Assembly: GCA_949358305.1 (NCBI GenBank)
Contig: OX442314.1
Coordinates: forward strand, 19,461,060-19,525,059
Source of the DNA: Strigamia acuminata
Lineage: Eukaryota > Arthropoda > Chilopoda > Geophilomorpha > Linotaeniidae
Direction of reading: 5' to 3'
Length of the DNA stretch: 64,000 bases
Shown here: positions 11,801-22,851 of the stretch, in pieces
Numbering within the stretch: position 1 is the first letter of the stretch
Layout: each line of letters starts with the position of its first letter
Translations under genes and position numbers: made by a program
Notes under the pieces: generated by a model
Told to the model about the DNA's origin: nothing
Seen by the model: only the letters and a program-made list of their open reading frames with translations
Database searches by the model: none

Positions 11801-14800
11801 TGTTTTTCTGTTCCGTTAACGTGTGATCTTTTAATTCGATTTGGACATTCGAAATACAACAAGTGGTAGCAGTAGGCCGGTTTTCTTCGAAGAGAAGCTC
11901 TACACGGCACTCCGACGATATTTTTAAAAATGACGAAAACGTGGACAGCTACTTGAACAGAGCCAAGTCCATTCAAGCCAGATCTAAAGCAGTTGGTCGA
12001 GACGTGAAAAATCGTGAGTTAATGTTATTTGTTACACGCGGACTTTTGCAAAAACACGAGCATATCGCGAGGAATTTCCGAACGAATGCAACGGCGACAA
12101 TTGAAGAGTTGCGGCGGGCGTTAAAACTAGAAGAGCAACACTCAACATTCCGAACGAGGGGACCAGCAATGGAAAACACAACAATGGCATTTCGGGCGCA
12201 AGTTGGCAAGAACTCTGGCGGCAAAAAGTTGAAAGGTGGGACTAAAATAGTATGTTACGAGTGTGGCAAAAGCGGCCATATTGCCAAAAATTGTTGGCAG
12301 CGCTATCCTGAGAAGCGACCAGCACAGGCAGCGCAACGAACCAAAGAAACGGCAAAAATTGCGCAAGTGGAGGAAGCAACAATACAGCATGCGCTCATTG
12401 TTGATTTGGAGAACGAGGACCACATTGATGATTGGATTTTGGATTCGGGCGCTTCTGCACATATGTCAAGTAAACGTGGATTGTTCAGTTCATTTGTTGA
12501 AATGGAAACAATAGTCACGACAGCAAAGAAAGGAGTGAAGCTCATTTCTACAGGAAAGGGCAACGTGATTTTAAATTGCCAACTGGATGGAGGACAGACA
12601 ATGAAGATTTTGTTGATGGATGTGCTGTTTATTCCAGAACTAAAGGGGAATTTGATGTCGGTTCCACGTTTGACGGCGAAAAATTACGGAATTTTCTTCA
12701 AAGGAAATTGGGCAGACATAAAGAGCCCAAATGGAGAAACAATTGCTAAAGGAATAAGAGATGGGAACATGTACCTGTTGCAGTTAACAAAAGAAGAACA
12801 GGTGAATGCAGTAACCACGACAACCAAGGAATCGAAGGAATTATGGCATAAACGCTTGTGTCATATGAGCGAGCAGACGATGGATAAAATGACCAAAAAG
12901 GAAATGGTTCACGGTTTGGAGTACGTAGATGCACAATTGGAAAAATGCACGGCATGCATTTTGGGCAAGATGACCAGAAGTCCCTACAAGAAAATCAAGG
13001 AAAAACAATCAAACGAGATTTTACAATTGGTGCATGCAGATCTAATAGGACCGATTCAGGTTTCATCTTTGGCGGGAAGCAAATACGCATTAATAATGAC
13101 GGAGGATTTCACACGTAAGAAATTCGTTTATTTCTTGAAAGAAAAATCGCAGACATTTGAGTTTTTTAAAACGTTTAAAGCGATGACAGAGAAACAAACC
13201 GGACAAAAATTGAAAAAACTCAGAAGTGATAATGGAGGCGAGTTTGTGAACGCTAATTTCAAACGTTTTTTCGATGAAGAGGGCATAATACACGAACTAA
13301 CGGTGCCATTTAATCCGTCCAGCAACGGAATTTCGGAACGGACGAATCGAACACTCGTGGAGGCGACGCGGACATTACTGTTGGAATCAGGGTTACCATT
13401 GAGTTTTTGGGCAGAGGCTTTAGCCACGTCGGTGTACGTGAAAAATCGCTCTTTGACCAAACCAAACGGGGATCTAGTACCGGAGGAGATGTGGACGAAA
13501 CGCAAGCAAGCAATAAATTATTTGAGGAATTTTGGATGCGAGGCTTTCCTGCACGTCCCAGCAGAAAAACGGCAAAAACTCGATCAAAAGGCAAAACATG
13601 GGATTTTTATTGGCTACTCGGTTGATAGAAAAGCGTACAGAGTCTACGTTCCGGATGACAAGAAGGTACAAGAAGGAAGAACAGTTATATTTAACGAGAA
13701 AATTCGGGGAGCGGACATTTTTAGTTTAAACGAGAAAAATGAAAAACGACGATTTTGCCAAGAAATCGAGGATGAAATCATTGTTGCAGAGCCGAATGTG
13801 GATGACAACAACCAACAGCCAGCGGTTGCAGTCGAAAACGACCCACAACCAGAGCAACAGGCGGAGCAACAATTGGATCAACCAGCACGAGTTGGGAGGC
13901 CAGTGGGATCGACGAAGGCCGTACTCGAACAGCGCCACGCAGAGCAACGCGAACTGCGTGAACAACAATTGCAACAAGAGGGAGTACGCCGCTCACAGAG
14001 AATTGCAGCGCAGCATGAAGCGGTCAATGCAGCGGTCGAAGCTGCAGATGAACTATTAGTAGATGAGTTTTTTACACCGGAAACCTTTGACCAAGCAATG
14101 AACTGTGCCGACAAGGAAAGATGGAAAGAGGCAATGAACAGCGAAATTGATTCGTTACACGTAAACAACGTGTGGACCCTGGTCAAGAGAGAGAAGAAAA
14201 TGACAACAATCAAGAGTAAGTGGATATTTCGCATTAAGCTGAACGCCGATCGAAGCGTGAACAAATACAAGGCGAGGTTGGTGGCGGTGGGATATTCACA
14301 GCGAGCCGGAATAGATTTTACGGAAACCTTCTCACCAGTGGTCAGACTGGAATCGCTTCGAATCATCTTGTCCATGGTCGCGAAGCACAAATTATTCACA
14401 AGACAATTTGATATCAAGACAGCCTACCTTTACGGTCTGATTGACGAAACAATTTTCATGGAGCAGCCGGAGGGGTATGTGCAAGAGGATTTTGTTTGCA
14501 AGCTCGAACGCAGCCTGTATGGCCTGCGCCAATCGGGCAGATGTTGGAATCAACGACTGGACGAAGAACTGACGAAAATAGGCCTGACACCGCTAATAAA
14601 TGACAGGTGTGTTTATGTTTACAAGAAGAGAAATGACTATCTTATTCTGGGAGTCTATGTGGACGATATTTTGGCAGCGTTCACTCGACCAAAGATTTTG
14701 GACCGAATAATGAGACGTTTGAAAAGAGTTTTTGAAGTGATCGACATGGGAGAAGTGCATTTCCTACTAGGGATGGAAATTTCGATTACAGAAGCAGGAG

Positions 14801-17800
14801 TCTTTATTGGTCAACAGAAATACGTTAGCGAAATTTTGGTGAAATATGACTTATTGGACGGGATCGTCGCGAGCACGCCAATGGCGACCGGTCAGGACCT
14901 GAACGATTTTGAAAATTCGAAGAAAGTTGATCAGCAACTATATCAACAAATTTTGGGATCACTGATGCACGTGATGGTGGTCACCCGACCGGATCTATCA
15001 TTTGCGATAAGCGCATTGTCGACGTATGCAAGGGACCCACGTCAAGTGCATTTCAGGGCAGCTAAACGTGTCCTGCGTTACCTGAAAAAGACAAGAGAAA
15101 CGCAACTATTTTTTCCGAGTGAAGACGGAAATTTACAAGGTTTTGCTGATGCAAGCTGGTGCTCAACCCAAGAAGCGAAATCGTACACGGGAATAATCGT
15201 AAAAATCGGACTTTCAACAATAAGTTGGAAAACAAAGAAACAACGTCTCGTTGCGATGTCGTCGACGGAGAGCGAAATTTTGGCCATATGCGAACTGCTC
15301 AAATCCATAAAATGGGCACGTGATTTTCTATATGAAGTTGGAGAAGGAAGCAGTGTTCAAAGAAGTGTGCCAATCTACACAGACAGTTCACCAGCGATTC
15401 AAGTTTTGTGTGGGGCGAACCAATTTGGTCGCACAAAACACATTAATAGACATTTAATGTTTATTAAAGACGAGCTGAAGCTCGGCAATATCAAACTAAT
15501 TCATTTACCTTCAACAGAAATGATCGCGGACTTTTTAACCAAAGCTGTGGCAAAGGATAAATTCACGGAGGGTCGAAAGGGCGTAAGCTTGAAGGACGAG
15601 GGGAAGATGAACGAGATCGAGGAGGAAGAGAAAAATGAAGACAAATAATAATTTATTCATTTTGTGTTTTTGATATTGTTGAATGTTAATTTTTAAGTTT
15701 GTTTCAAAACCCATGATAATTTATAAGCGGGGTTTGTTAGATTTAATTGTTGTAAATTATCATTTGTTTGACGTTTTATCCAAGTTTGTAATGTTTGCGA
15801 CACGTTATGCGCGTGTCATTCTATTGTTGTAAAAACTTTTTCTGAAGAGTGAAGACGTGTTTTTCTGTTCCGTTAACGTGTGATCTTTTAATTCGATTTG
15901 GACATTCGAAATACAACAACATTAGATCAAGCTTGGCTGCCATTTTGTTTCATTTGAAATCGCAAAAACATGCTTAATTTTGTGATGTTGCATTTTCCCC
16001 TTATGTTTTTGTAATATTGCACTTGCTTGGTAGAACTAATATCACCTGACAAATCCAAAAGTGCAAATTGTTATAATTGCAAATTTACAAAATTGCCTCT
16101 ACTAATGAAACCCCATAATATTGTTACTGTTCTTGCATTTTTAGCACTTAAAGTCGGCTGAATCACAATGAAATGGAAATGGGACTTTAAGTAATCTATA
16201 TGAAACATCATGTTTAAATAAATAATAAAACCCAATTAAGGTTTAATTGAGTTTTGATGTTACGTTATAATGAAAAGCAGTCGTCGATATCAAAGGCAAA
16301 TATTAAAATTTAAAAGGAAAAACACGAGGTAAAAGAAATTCTACGTCGCATAAAATATGTACAGAGAATTCCTTTTATCCTAGTGGGATTTTTCGGTTCT
16401 TTTTGCGTTTGCTTTTGTTGTGTATCGTCCAATCTGGGCCTCATTCAGTATTCTCATCGTCGTTCTTTGACGATGAATAACATGCATGGAAAAATATCTT
16501 CGTCGAGGCTAATTTTTCGCTGAACAGGCAACCGAATAGCGAATAGCCTGCGATTAGCCTCAGCTCAAACAAAAATAAATCCTTACGACCTACTGAAGGG
16601 GAAAAAATATTTTGGCGCTGCCTTGCGTGGGGCCCGGAAGATTTTCTTTTACCGGGGCCAGGGCCCGTTCTCGCACTCTACGGCCGTGGATATCATCCAA
16701 GATATTTTACATTTGTTCAGTCACAAATTTTTTGTCTTTTTTTCTAAATCGTAAATGTACTTACAGTTGAAAATTGAGAGTACATGCGTGCTTCGAAGCG
16801 ATGTTTTCGGCTGCCATGTTGTATAGTTGTTGCATCCGGGGATTAATGATTTACACTAGACCCCTCTGACGGGGTAAAACGGTTTTAATTCAAGATAGAA
16901 AGACAATTCTATCTTGTCACATATTTCATGTTTTGTTTCAATTTAGGATTTAATTTACTTCGAAACCACGAATCAAACAAATTACCTGCAGAAGAAGAGG
17001 TTTTGTTGGTAACATACGAAGATGGTTGGTGGACAAAGCCCTACTTCGATTGTGGAGGAGGCAACATCTGGATGATGACTTATACGGTGCCGTTTTTTGG
17101 TCACGCTAATGGCTCGTACGTCTTTAAGTATGGCGAATAAATTATCGTTCTCATAACCAGAAAATCTGGAATTGTTAAACATTGATCTCGAACATTGGCG
17201 ACATTGGTTCGCTTTTGCTTCTTTGAGCTTTGCTGCACTGCGCATACAAATATTGAACTTCTCATTGAAATAAAATAAAATGATTTTTACTAAAGTTGTA
17301 ATTAGTTGATGTTCAGATATTAAAAACTTTGCGAAATTCTATTTAAACTCGAATTTCATCAACATTCTTTAATTTAATTTAATATTCTTGTAAAAAATGG
17401 AAAAACTTTAGTAAAACTTTTCAATAACTGAGTGAGCAATAGTGAAGAAGTTCAATTTCTATTCAATTTTTATTTCAATTTTTATTTATACCGATCAACG
17501 TGGTCGAGAAAATTGATTTCAAAATTTTTAGTTTTCTCTCAAACTTGATATTTCTGATGTGAAGTATAATTTCTTTCTTTATCAACACAAAATCATCCCA
17601 ATAAAGCTCTCAAAATGTCCACATTTCCTGGTAATGTTTAAATTAAATACGAATTTTAAAAAAAAATAAAAAATAAAATAAAACTGAATTGAACACGAAA
17701 ATGTACGTATAAATAAATAATAATTTCTGCAGATCTGCACCTTAGGGACCTTACGCTAAAACGTACATTTTCTGTTCCAAAAAAGGCATCTGTTTTGGGC

Positions 17801-20800
17801 AAGTTTAAACTATAGGTTTACATTTGTTATGACAGAGGAACAAGTGGCATCGATATTGATCTTCGTCGCGTTGATATTGACCAATGTCCACCGGGCGAGA
17901 GCGAGACATCGCAAGGGGTTAATGTTTTTGCGTCAAGTGACAAGTGCAAGACCCGAACGACTCGAGTAAGTTCACCTTGGGACCAACATAAAACGAGATT
18001 TATAAGACCAAGGCTAAAGGAATAAATTGCATTACAGTGCGTTTCGATTCCTGGTTTGGGTTTCCGAAGAGGTTCTTATAAATGTGTATGTAGAGATGGA
18101 TTTTATTATCGTGGAAAAGAAAATGGTTTTTTTAGCGGAGTTCAACTTGAAGAAGAATACGAAAAACTACTTCAGGTAAGCGGCGTCGAGAGACTTGCAA
18201 TTTTGTTTGGTACGGACAAAAATCGCACTACGGTGTATTGGAAGCTATTAATTTTGAGCACAATTAAACATGTAATCAGAAAGAAGACAATCTGTACGAC
18301 GATGTTGGAGCGTTTGAATGCTTTCCTTGTGCTGATGGCTGTGATACTTGCTTAGATGACAGACCTTGTGTGGCAAGCATCAATTGGGTGATGCGCTCTG
18401 CCATCCTGGCCTTGAATGGGTTGGTGATCGGCGCCTTGCCTGCTGTCGCCATTTTCACCTGCAAATATCGCGAGGTCAAGGTATCGGCTGCAATTATAGT
18501 CACTGTACGTAGTTTGGTAATTAAATTTATGTTCTTACTGTTTGCAAGGTGGTTAAAGCTGCCAGTCCACTTCTTCTGCAAATGATTATCGTTGGTGCGG
18601 CATTTTTGTATTCTACGGTAATTATTTCGTTCTTACTGAATTTTAAGTAGCGGGATCATTTTTTGTATATGCCGTTTGTGACACACAGTTAATTTCACCA
18701 AGAATATTCTTAATTACACTAATTTGCTGCGTCATGTTTATCTAAAAAGACAAAATTTTTATTTTCTGCCATTTTGTACACGATGAAAAGCATTTGAATT
18801 TAATTATACAAAAAAATTAAAATAGAGCGGTTGTAAATTTTAATATAAACGTAATATAAACAGTTGTTTTAGTTTTATAGAACATAAAAACATTTTGCAA
18901 ATGTGTTTTCGCCAATGCACAGACGAGTAGACAACCGAGTGCTAATCAAACGAAGGTTATATTAAACGTGCCATTTATAAAACTCTAGATTATTAAAGCG
19001 TTTGAGAACATAAGCATGATGAATGACATGTTTAGATACAAAGCTCGTATTGGACTTCTTCTTCCGTGTGTTGACAAAGGGGATCATCTGAAAACCGACT
19101 TTGAAGAAAACAATTCTGTCATTTTTGTTTTCATAAAAGATTTAAAATATTAACAAAATAAAAAAATAAAGTAAGCTAAACTGTATATATAAAAGTTGGT
19201 ACCGGTAACTCAATGTTATACATTAATTATATGGTTATTAATAATATAACTACCGGTATTCTTATTTGAACCCAGATAGTGGTCATGTACTTTCCACCAA
19301 CAGCGATTACATGTACAGTTCGTATTTGGTTGAGAGAAATAGGATTCGTACTGTCTTACGGTGCTCTTTTGCTGAAGACCTGGAGGTATAAATCCCATCC
19401 AACAAATTTCAGTTTTTCTCATAGAATATTGATTTTTTTCCCTTACATTCATTAGGATTTCTGTTATATTTCGAATAAGATCGGCCAAAGCCATTAAAAT
19501 TACAGACATGGATTTGATAAAAGGATTAAGTTTTCTAGTCGGTACCTGCACCATTTTTCTTGCAATTCGCACATTAGTTGAGGCACCGAGTGTTATTACC
19601 GCTCGAACTGCAGACGATCTCAAAGCGTTTCTTTGTTCTACTGATTGGTGGGATCACAGCTTTACTGTAGGTAAGTACGACATTTGCCAATGTAGAGGAA
19701 AAACATTGTTATATTATTAAACAAATATTTTTCTACAGCCGAATTGTTTTTTCTTGTTTGGGGAATTCATCTATGCATAGTTGTGAGAAAAGCACCATCT
19801 GAATTTAATGAAAGTAAATTTATTAGTTTAGCTATTTACAACGAATTCCTCTTATCGACGTTTCTTAATGTTTCTATGTATGTATACAATTTTATTTCCT
19901 TGGAACTGGCTGGGTGAACTAAGGTTTAAAAAAAATTGAAAAGAAATGTTTTTGATAAATATTGTATTCGCAGACACAAGTTTTACAGAATTCAATGTAA
20001 ATGAAAATTCCAGCAATTTTTCTTGCGAACATTTTGATTAAAATGTTAATTCTCTTTTTTCACTCGCTTGCTTCAAGGAAAGTTATTACAATTTCCATAA
20101 TTTTGGGATTCAATAACAAAAGTAATTTTTTCTTCTTCTAATTTCTTTGTTGTTAGGTTATTCTTGCAATCACCTGCCAATCCTGATTTACTGTACATAA
20201 TATTTTTTTGTCACAGTCAATTAACGACTACTTTGCTTCTCTGCCTAATTTTCGGCAGTAAAGTGAGAAATCATTTGGAATGAAATCGATTTTGGTTTTA
20301 TTACTGCTTAATTCCAGGCGTACCTAGTGCTCAAAGGTCGTGGTAAAGAGGAAGAGGGAAGTAGTTCAACTTTTATCACAAAACCACTGACAGCTAAATT
20401 TCTCGTACGACCTCCAAAATCAACTAACTCAACGCGAATGGCCATATCAACTTCACCATCAGTGGGTCAAGCACCACTTGAAACAGCTGCAATTATTCTT
20501 ACAGAAGCTGATGCTCAGGTTTAATACAATCTTTTCATTAAAAATTATCTAGATTGTGCTTCCAGTGTCTATTTTTTTTCAATTTAGGAAGAACTTGATG
20601 CAATATTTGTACAACTAGAATCACTCAAAGAGAAAAATCTGAGATTAGGCCATGCTCAAATAGTGGCGAAAATTACAACTATGCAGCTGGGCTTTAGCGT
20701 TGAACTGGATGAAAATGTTGAGATTAATGAAATGCAGTCTCTTAAAGTTTCTGACGATCCACGATCCAGCGAACCGTTTGCAGACGAAGCTCATCTTAGA

Positions 20801-20815
20801 CATTCATCAATATAG
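8863..20815 (+). CDS. Orphan class C GPCR, GPR158/GPR179-like (Drosophila smog / CG31760 relatives)
   Basis: Seven-transmembrane receptor at the plasma membrane. Twelve exons: 8863-9574, 16947-17127, 17836-17965, 18038-18175, 18280-18480, 18549-18617, 19276-19385, 19456-19670, 19739-19877, 20157-20262, 20318-20518, 20588-20815. They give 2430 nt and 809 residues with every phase closing. A signal peptide (residues 1-25) precedes a large ectodomain containing FDDDIFAAGNCYD, GWWTKPYFDC and SGIDIDLRRVDIDQCP, then a Cys-rich EGF-like stretch from residue 342 (YKCVCRDGFYY). Seven hydrophobic segments follow between about 424 and 665, with WLREIGFVLSYGALLLKTWR as the TM3 block. The C-terminal tail (735-809) has a short coiled coil near SLKEKNLRLGHAQ. 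This layout and these blocks match the GPR158/179 branch; which insect paralogue it is cannot be decided here. Intron 1 is 7.4 kb and carries a Copia element in sense orientation. The last exon was copied in a downstream duplication. Confidence 0.88.
10558..10878. repeat. MITE-like foldback element in receptor intron 1
   Basis: A 321-bp element whose ends are imperfect inverted repeats over about 120-140 bp (10558-10680 against 10738-10878). It opens with CTACAGTTCGCACCC and closes with the complement of CTACAGTTTGCGCTC. The inner arms contain palindromic CCTAATATTAGG-type blocks. The right arm has a small extra stretch near 10808-10822. No convincing target duplication or transposase is seen, so the superfamily is unassigned. 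Confidence 0.7.
11678..11861 (+). repeat. 5' LTR of the Copia element
   Basis: 184 bp, TG...CA ended, flanked on the left by ACATT. It is identical to the 3' LTR except for one A/G difference near position 11795. Confidence 0.93.
11863..15648 (+). CDS. Copia Gag(C-terminal part)-Pol polyprotein
   Basis: One open frame of 1261 codons counted from 11863, which is a GTG. The first in-frame ATG is codon 54 (12022). Residues 25-95 match only the C-terminal part of the copia Gag (UBN2) domain, so roughly 130 N-terminal residues and a start are missing. Then come a CCHC zinc knuckle (C131, C134, H139, C144) and protease DSGA (D194). A GAG-pre-integrase block (LWHKRLCH) leads to an integrase with D393, D456 and E492, spaced as DD35E. 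Reverse transcriptase has YVDD at 932-935. RNase H shows FADASWC and SSTESEI. No stop or frameshift interrupts Pol. It ends at TAA 15648, about 85 bp before the 3' LTR. The copy probably depends on proteins from complete relatives. Confidence 0.92.
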   Translation: MVAVGRFSSKRSSTRHSDDIFKNDENVDSYLNRAKSIQARSKAVGRDVKNRELMLFVTRGLLQKHEHIARNFRTNATATIEELRRALKLEEQHSTFRTRGPAMENTTMAFRAQVGKNSGGKKLKGGTKIVCYECGKSGHIAKNCWQRYPEKRPAQAAQRTKETAKIAQVEEATIQHALIVDLENEDHIDDWILDSGASAHMSSKRGLFSSFVEMETIVTTAKKGVKLISTGKGNVILNCQLDGGQTMKILLMDVLFIPELKGNLMSVPRLTAKNYGIFFKGNWADIKSPNGETIAKGIRDGNMYLLQLTKEEQVNAVTTTTKESKELWHKRLCHMSEQTMDKMTKKEMVHGLEYVDAQLEKCTACILGKMTRSPYKKIKEKQSNEILQLVHADLIGPIQVSSLAGSKYALIMTEDFTRKKFVYFLKEKSQTFEFFKTFKAMTEKQTGQKLKKLRSDNGGEFVNANFKRFFDEEGIIHELTVPFNPSSNGISERTNRTLVEATRTLLLESGLPLSFWAEALATSVYVKNRSLTKPNGDLVPEEMWTKRKQAINYLRNFGCEAFLHVPAEKRQKLDQKAKHGIFIGYSVDRKAYRVYVPDDKKVQEGRTVIFNEKIRGADIFSLNEKNEKRRFCQEIEDEIIVAEPNVDDNNQQPAVAVENDPQPEQQAEQQLDQPARVGRPVGSTKAVLEQRHAEQRELREQQLQQEGVRRSQRIAAQHEAVNAAVEAADELLVDEFFTPETFDQAMNCADKERWKEAMNSEIDSLHVNNVWTLVKREKKMTTIKSKWIFRIKLNADRSVNKYKARLVAVGYSQRAGIDFTETFSPVVRLESLRIILSMVAKHKLFTRQFDIKTAYLYGLIDETIFMEQPEGYVQEDFVCKLERSLYGLRQSGRCWNQRLDEELTKIGLTPLINDRCVYVYKKRNDYLILGVYVDDILAAFTRPKILDRIMRRLKRVFEVIDMGEVHFLLGMEISITEAGVFIGQQKYVSEILVKYDLLDGIVASTPMATGQDLNDFENSKKVDQQLYQQILGSLMHVMVVTRPDLSFAISALSTYARDPRQVHFRAAKRVLRYLKKTRETQLFFPSEDGNLQGFADASWCSTQEAKSYTGIIVKIGLSTISWKTKKQRLVAMSSTESEILAICELLKSIKWARDFLYEVGEGSSVQRSVPIYTDSSPAIQVLCGANQFGRTKHINRHLMFIKDELKLGNIKLIHLPSTEMIADFLTKAVAKDKFTEGRKGVSLKDEGKMNEIEEEEKNEDK
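11864..11875 (+). other. Primer-binding site of the Copia element
   Basis: TGGTAGCAGTAG begins two bases after the 5' LTR. Its first bases complement the 3' CCA end of initiator tRNA-Met, the usual copia primer. Assignment to that tRNA rests on family knowledge and only about nine matching bases. Confidence 0.6.
15735..15918 (+). repeat. 3' LTR of the Copia element
   Basis: 184 bp, preceded by the purine run AAGCGGGG and followed by the ACATT target duplication. It differs from the 5' LTR at one base. Confidence 0.93.
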
Positions 20816-21250
20816 ACTTTAACAGATGTGATAATATTTTTATGATTATTTTAAGATTGTCAAATGAATTCAAATTTTGGAATTTTTCTCAATATAATGT
20901 GCATTAAAAGATGGCAATATCGATTTATGTTTTTTTTTTTAAATTAAACAAAAACAAAACAATTTTTTTGGCAACAATTGATTTTTAATATCCTATTTTT
21001 TATAAATCCAATTTTGTGTTTGCGAATTTTTTTTATACTTTTTTTTTTATCTCACTTTTTTTCGCGCTATTTCCCACTTTTTTTTAAGAAATTTGCTAAT
21101 AAAAATTGCATTATGGTTAATTTCCAAGTAAAATTAATCCAAACTTCTTTTTTCCTCTTTAAATTCAACGATTGATTTTAAATAATGGGAGTTTCTTTTG
21201 CAATTCATAACTTTTTCGGATTACATTTTTCGTAAATCAAACATGACACA
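20816..21250. other. Receptor 3' UTR / DUSP A 3' UTR (convergent)
   Basis: AT-rich, with long T and A runs, between two convergent genes. The same tract recurs in unit B at about 25586-26059, recognisably similar though diverged. Confidence 0.6.
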
Positions 21251-21904
21251 TTACCGGATCTCGAATTCATTTTTGCCACTAGACATCCACATCAAATTTC
21301 TGTACATTTCTTCATAGACATCAGGAATGGTGCCCGCGTGTGGTATGTGTACCATCTTGACTGAATCTTGCCCAAACAACCTTTTCTCGTACTCAATCAA
21401 CTGCTTGAAGAACCCATGATTTGGATGTGCAATAGGTCGCCTTCCCTTGATGTACTGGTAAGCTTTCCTCAAACTCATTCCTTCATATTTCATCAAATAA
21501 GCAATACACAACGAAACCGATCGACTAATCCCAGCTACACAGTGAACCAAAGTTTTGCCTCCTCTCCGTCTCACCTCGGCAATCTTGTCGGCGACGATAT
21601 CGAAATAGGCGTACAGGTTGGAGTACGGTGTATCGTCCACAGGAACTTTAAGATAATCGACATTTGGTATCGGCAAATTCGGCAATTCGATGGTGGCGTT
21701 AATGATGCATGAAATTCCACGCTCTACAATGCGGCTGAACTGCACGGCCCGTGCACCTGACACATACAAATAATCAGTCACTGGTGACAACTGGTAGAAG
21801 ATATCCAATTCTGATCTTGGGGGTTGACCAGAACTTTGGCCCTGCGTACCTGTAGTTAAAAATTCAACATTTTTATTCGCTTTTCGTGTAATCGGTGGCG
21901 CCAT
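21251..21904 (-). CDS. DUSP14-like dual-specificity protein phosphatase (copy A)
   Basis: A 217-residue, single-exon atypical dual-specificity phosphatase, about the size of vertebrate DUSP14 (198 residues). The substrate-binding loop and catalytic signature HCVAGISRS lies at 121-129, with Cys122 the nucleophile and Arg128 binding phosphate. Asp90/91 in KVPVDD is the likely general acid. Family blocks include LYVSGARAV, CIINATIELPN, CIAYLMKYEGMSL and RRPIAHPN. The C-terminal DSVKMVHIPHAGTIPDVYEE is close to the DUSP14/18/21 group. Such enzymes dephosphorylate MAP-kinase pathway or TAK1-type substrates; the insect substrate is not known from sequence. It is convergent with the receptor and divergent from the kinase. 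The start is the ATG at 21904 (ATGGCGCC), preserved in the ancestral position of copy B. Confidence 0.9.
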   Translation of the reverse strand: MAPPITRKANKNVEFLTTGTQGQSSGQPPRSELDIFYQLSPVTDYLYVSGARAVQFSRIVERGISCIINATIELPNLPIPNVDYLKVPVDDTPYSNLYAYFDIVADKIAEVRRRGGKTLVHCVAGISRSVSLCIAYLMKYEGMSLRKAYQYIKGRRPIAHPNHGFFKQLIEYEKRLFGQDSVKMVHIPHAGTIPDVYEEMYRNLMWMSSGKNEFEIR

Positions 21905-22851
21905 CTATCATTTTTTAGCTTAACCATCTATTTTTTTTATTTTTGAAGAACTCAAGACACCACTGGAGATTTACATTTGAAATTTGTTGTTCGAAAACGA
22001 CAACGAAAGTTCGATTAAATGTTTTCACAGTGTTAATGAGGTCAATAAATTGGGTTATCCAAAATTAATATCTTAAATTTTTAATTTGGATCGTACAAGC
22101 GGAACCACGGGCCTAACAAGTGTTGTTAGGTGAGTGGTCAAACCAACCTCTGTTATAAACGCCACTAGAACAAGACAAACAAACATGTTGGTGAGAGGGC
22201 TGGCGTTGGACCGCAGTTGAAGGTGGAGATCGAGATTGACGGTGCTGATAAAAACTCATGGCGACACTGTGGGATTAAGAAAAGAATTAGAAAAATACCG
22301 GATACCTAATTGGCAGCAAACAAGAAACAAATTAAAAGCAATAAAAATAAAAGTAAACATTTCACTCACCTTCTGTTCTATTTGTTTTATAAATTACAAT
22401 TTATCTTGACATTTTCACATATTTGTTTTTTTAAAAATGTACAAACAAAAATTAAGTTGACACGCTTCACAAATTTACCATCATGACCCAAACAATTTTT
22501 TTTGTAATTATTTATAACCGAAAACTTAAATTAAAAAAGGACTATATGAATGGCTATACATTATCTCCCATTTTAGTCTTATTGCATTTTCCCCCTCAAC
22601 AACAATAAAACCGCACTTTGCCGTGCAGCAACATCACCGCATGCCCTTTATTGCTCGAATAGGCCTAGGTAGCCATATTTATTTAAACAAAGTCGCGATA
22701 TAAACATTTAGTCCGTGAGTCCATGCTCCTTTAGGAGCATAGGACGGCCAACGAATCCTCCGAACCTTTAAGGCAAAATTCATGCGCAAGTAACAGCAGA
22801 TTTATTTTCTAAAAATCGGTTTGGACATAGTATGACGTGACTTCACCCAAA
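21905..22851. other. Divergent intergenic region, DUSP A and kinase
   Basis: About 0.95 kb between two head-to-head genes, presumably holding both promoters. A short 48-codon minus-strand frame near 22115-22260 could be an upstream exon or uORF of the phosphatase, but I could not connect it by clean splice sites. The corresponding DNA is missing from unit B. Confidence 0.45.

Larger units (their letters stand above)
11678..15918 (+). mobile_element. Ty1/copia LTR retrotransposon, gag truncated, pol intact
   Basis: A 4241-bp element in the sense orientation inside receptor intron 1. Two 184-bp LTRs (11678-11861, 15735-15918) begin TGTTAG and end ACAACA. They differ at one position (AGTAAAG against AGTGAAG). 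The insertion is bounded by a 5-bp target duplication, ACATT, at 11673-11677 and 15919-15923. A primer-binding site follows the left LTR and a purine run (AAGCGGGG) precedes the right LTR. One long frame encodes the end of Gag and all of Pol in the copia order protease, integrase, reverse transcriptase, RNase H. The near-identical LTRs imply recent insertion. Gag lacks its N-terminal part, so this copy probably cannot move on its own. Confidence 0.95.

Noticed and set aside
11973-14417. Numerous minus-strand and shifted-frame ORFs across the Copia element
   Set aside because: Shadows of the gag-pol frame; none shows independent coding features.
22115-22260. 48-codon minus-strand ORF starting MSFYQHRQ upstream of DUSP A
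   Set aside because: Could be a 5' exon, but no donor/acceptor pair links it in frame to the phosphatase, whose own ATG is conserved in the duplicate.
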